Assembly: GCA_036501485.1 (NCBI GenBank)
Contig: DASYAG010000091.1
Coordinates: 1-54,878 of the forward strand
From: PALSA-607 sp036501485
GTDB lineage: Bacteria > Actinomycetota > Actinomycetes > Acidothermales > Acidothermaceae
DNA length: 54,878 nt
Direction: 5' to 3'
The notes under the pieces were generated by a model. It saw nothing but the letters and a program-made list of their open reading frames with translations. It was not told where the DNA came from and ran no database searches. The position numbers and the translations under genes were made by a program. This document shows, piece by piece, positions 52,632 to 54,878 of this stretch. Within the stretch, counting starts at the first letter, position 1, and every line of letters begins with the position of its first letter.

Positions 52632-52684
52632 GACGGCGCATAAACGGCTGGGGTAGAACCGGCCGTGCGGGGTAGCGTCAAAGA

Positions 52685-53623
52685 ATGACCGATTCGCAAC
52701 CGCCTGCGCTGATCCATGCCCGCGGTCTGGTGAAGAAGTTCGGCGAATTCGTCGCGGTCGACGGCATCGATCTCGATGTCCAGCAGGGGGAAGCATTCGG
52801 ATTCCTCGGGCCGAACGGCGCGGGCAAGTCATCGACGATGCGCATGATCGCGTGCGTGTCGCCCCCGACGTCAGGCACATTGACGATTCTCGGCCTCGAT
52901 CCGCGCCGCGACGGTCCGCAGATTCGGTCGCGTTTGGGCGTAGTGCCGCAACAGGACACGCTCGACCTCGAGCTCACCGTGCGCGAGAACCTGCTCATCT
53001 ACGGTCGCTACTTCGGGCTGTCTCGCGCGGTCAGTCGTGAACGGGCCACCGAACTGCTCGAGTTCGTCCAGCTCATCGACCGCGCCGATGACAAGGTCGA
53101 TCCGTTGTCCGGGGGCATGAAGAGGCGGCTGACGATCGCGCGATCGCTGATCAACTCACCCGATGTGTTGCTGCTTGATGAGCCGACCACCGGCCTCGAT
53201 CCGCAAGCCCGTCACGTCGTGTGGGACAGGTTGTTTCGGCTGAAACAACAGGGCGTCACGCTGGTTCTCACTACGCACTACATGGACGAAGCCGAGCAGC
53301 TCTGCGATCGCCTCGTCGTGATGGACAAGGGCAAGATTGCGGCCTCCGGATCGCCGCGCGAACTCATCAATGAGTACTCCAGCCGCGACGTTGTCGAGGT
53401 ACGGTTCGCGCTCGGTGAGAACGAGACATCTGCCGACAAGCTGTTCGGCCTCGCGGATCGGATCGAGGTCCTTCCCGACCGCGTGCTGCTGTACACCGAC
53501 GACGGCGACGCGTGCATCGACGCCGTGCAAGATCGTGGTCTCGTACCGTTGTCGATGCTGGTCAGGCGCAGCACGCTCGAAGACGTCTTCCTGCGGCTCA
53601 CTGGCCGCACGCTGGTCGACTGA
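52685..53623 (+). CDS. ABC-2 type exporter ATP-binding protein (DrrA/NodI-like)
   Basis: 312-residue ATPase of a drug or polysaccharide type ABC-2 exporter. Walker A GPNGAGKSST, Q loop in GVVPQQD, signature LSGGMKRRL, Walker B LLLDEPTTGLD and switch His in TTHYMDEAEQ; C-terminal DrrA-type extension of about 90 residues. ATG start 90 bases after DUF4233. Pairs with the two permeases that follow. Substrate unknown. Confidence 0.94.
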   Translation: MTDSQPPALIHARGLVKKFGEFVAVDGIDLDVQQGEAFGFLGPNGAGKSSTMRMIACVSPPTSGTLTILGLDPRRDGPQIRSRLGVVPQQDTLDLELTVRENLLIYGRYFGLSRAVSRERATELLEFVQLIDRADDKVDPLSGGMKRRLTIARSLINSPDVLLLDEPTTGLDPQARHVVWDRLFRLKQQGVTLVLTTHYMDEAEQLCDRLVVMDKGKIAASGSPRELINEYSSRDVVEVRFALGENETSADKLFGLADRIEVLPDRVLLYTDDGDACIDAVQDRGLVPLSMLVRRSTLEDVFLRLTGRTLVD

Positions 53624-53624
53624 C

Positions 53625-54410
53625 ATGACGACGACGTCGTTCGCCGTCACGCCTGCATTGCGCTCGTACGCATACTGGGTCGCGCAATACCGGCGTACTT
53701 GGCGGGGCAGTGTCATCAGCACGGTCGTGAGCCCGGTGCTTTATCTGACGGCAATGGGCGTCGGTCTCGGGTCGCTGGTGCACCGGAGTTCCGCGATCGG
53801 TGGGGTTACGTACTTGCAGTTCATCGGCCCGGGCCTGCTCGCAGCAACGGCAATGCAGATAGCGTCCGGCGAATCCACGTTTCCGGTTTTTGCTGGGTTC
53901 AAGTGGTTACGCGTGTACCACGCTATGGCCGCGACCCCGCTGCTTCCACTCGACATCCTTGTCGGTCACCTGATGTGGATCGCTACCCGCATCGCGTTGG
54001 CGTCGGGTGTGTACCTCGGCGTCGTGGCGTTGTTCGGAGGGGTGCCGTCGCCGCTTGGAATGTTAGCGTTTCCGGCTTGCATCCTGATCGGGCTGGCCTT
54101 CGCGTGCCCGATCGTGGGGTTCGCCGCGAGCCGCGAGCACGACAACGGATTTGCCGCGTTGAACAGGTTCGGGATCGTGCCGATGTTCCTGTTTTCCGGC
54201 ACGTTCTTCCCTGTCTCGCAACTGCCTGAAGGGCTGCGGTGGGTTGCGTATGCGACACCGCTGTGGCACGGCGTCGAACTCAATCGCGCACTCACGCTCG
54301 GCCATGTCGACGTGCTCGCTGCTCTCGGCCACGTCGCCTATCTGCTCGCATGGATTGTGGTCGGCTTCGTGGTGACGCTGCGCATTTACCGTCGCAAGCT
54401 GGGTGTCTGA
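53625..54410 (+). CDS. ABC-2 type exporter permease
   Basis: 261-residue permease with six predicted helices, including VSPVLYLTAMGVGLGSLV and the late MFLFSGTFFPVSQLPEGLRW motif typical of ABC-2 membrane proteins. ATG one base after the ATPase stop. Forms a heteromeric channel with the next permease. Confidence 0.92.
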   Translation: MTTTSFAVTPALRSYAYWVAQYRRTWRGSVISTVVSPVLYLTAMGVGLGSLVHRSSAIGGVTYLQFIGPGLLAATAMQIASGESTFPVFAGFKWLRVYHAMAATPLLPLDILVGHLMWIATRIALASGVYLGVVALFGGVPSPLGMLAFPACILIGLAFACPIVGFAASREHDNGFAALNRFGIVPMFLFSGTFFPVSQLPEGLRWVAYATPLWHGVELNRALTLGHVDVLAALGHVAYLLAWIVVGFVVTLRIYRRKLGV

Positions 54411-54411
54411 C

Positions 54412-54878
54412 ATGGCCACGTTGGTTGCGCGGGTGATCCCGTTCGATGCGTTTGCGGGCATGGGCGGACGCCGCGGCCACGTTCTCGTCGAGCGCAGCCT
54501 CATGGTCTATCGGCACAGCTGGTTGATTATCGTGTCGGGGTTCTTCGAGCCGCTGTTCTACCTGCTGTCGATCGGTGTCGGCCTTGGGCACTTGGTGCCA
54601 GCCGTCTCGGTCAGTGGCCACCCGGTCGGCTACACCGCGTTCGTCGCTCCTGCGCTACTCGCATCGTCGACGATGAACGGCGCGATTTACGATTCGACGT
54701 TCAACATCTTCTGGAAGATGAAATACGCGAAGGTGTACGACGCGGTGCTCTCGACGCCGCTCGGGCCGCTCGATGTTGCCTCGGGCGAGATCACCTGGGC
54801 GTTGGCCCGAGGCATGATCTACTCGACGGCCTTCCTGATCGTGATGGCCAGCATGGGCCTGTTGCATTCGTGGTGGGC
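54412..54878 (+). CDS. ABC-2 type exporter permease, 3' truncated by window
   Basis: Second permease of the exporter, open from ATG at 54412 to the window end, 155 codons visible of about 270 expected. Has the same landmarks as its neighbour: EPLFYLLSIGVGLGHLV, then a loop with TAFVAPALLASS and STPLGPLDVASGEITW. One base after the previous stop, so one operon. Two related but different permeases imply a heterodimer. Confidence 0.9.
   Translation, partial: MATLVARVIPFDAFAGMGGRRGHVLVERSLMVYRHSWLIIVSGFFEPLFYLLSIGVGLGHLVPAVSVSGHPVGYTAFVAPALLASSTMNGAIYDSTFNIFWKMKYAKVYDAVLSTPLGPLDVASGEITWALARGMIYSTAFLIVMASMGLLHSWW

Overview
This window is chromosomal DNA from a high-GC actinobacterium. The signs are frequent GTG starts, 4-base start/stop overlaps, two clpP genes in tandem followed by clpX, a group O truncated hemoglobin, actinobacterial PepN, DUF4233 next to folC, and a core gene order (ettA, thioesterase, glbO, HNH protein, pepN, rpiB, tig, clpP1, clpP2, clpX, valS, folC) that, from memory, is also found in Mycobacterium and relatives. 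The genus cannot be named from sequence alone. No phage, insertion sequence, CRISPR array or integrase was seen, and no stretch over 300 bases lacks a gene.

Layout: 1-5.2 kb holds the end of ettA, a hotdog thioesterase, a degenerate GGDEF protein, an MFS transporter, glbO and osmC. 5.2-7.6 kb is a two-gene sugar operon (BadF-type kinase and GH4 6-phospho-beta-glucosidase) behind a palindromic operator. 7.7-10.7 kb is a Ser/Pro/Thr-rich surface protein divergent from a two-component system. 10.7-22.3 kb is largely housekeeping: prolyl oligopeptidase, HNH protein, methyltransferase, amidase, 4-alpha-glucanotransferase, two small proteins, pepN, rpiB.

22.4-40.4 kb is an accessory block between rpiB and tig: a SpoIIE phosphatase, a TetR/DHA2 efflux pair with a repeated operator, a sugar ABC importer lacking its ATPase, a DeoR regulator, a GH4 alpha-galactosidase-type enzyme, a PfkB kinase, a SIS isomerase, a class II aldolase, a PleD-like response regulator, the methylcitrate cycle genes prpD-prpB-prpC, and an ACC deaminase. 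The sugar genes form a plausible complete import-to-triose route. ACC deaminase yields 2-oxobutyrate, whose usual fate is propionyl-CoA, the substrate of the adjacent methylcitrate genes.

40.4-54.9 kb returns to core genes: divergent tRNA-Gly and tRNA-Pro, tig, clpP1-clpP2 behind a ClgR-type box, clpX, then (reverse strand) tryptophanase and a proline-rich membrane protein, then valS-folC-DUF4233 and an ABC-2 drug-type exporter cut by the window end.

The most notable observations are a ClpP1 whose catalytic Asp position is Glu, extra copies of the tRNA-Gly 5' end in its own leader, several short tandem duplications that begin inside gene ends and run into the spacer, and the two metabolic clusters above.
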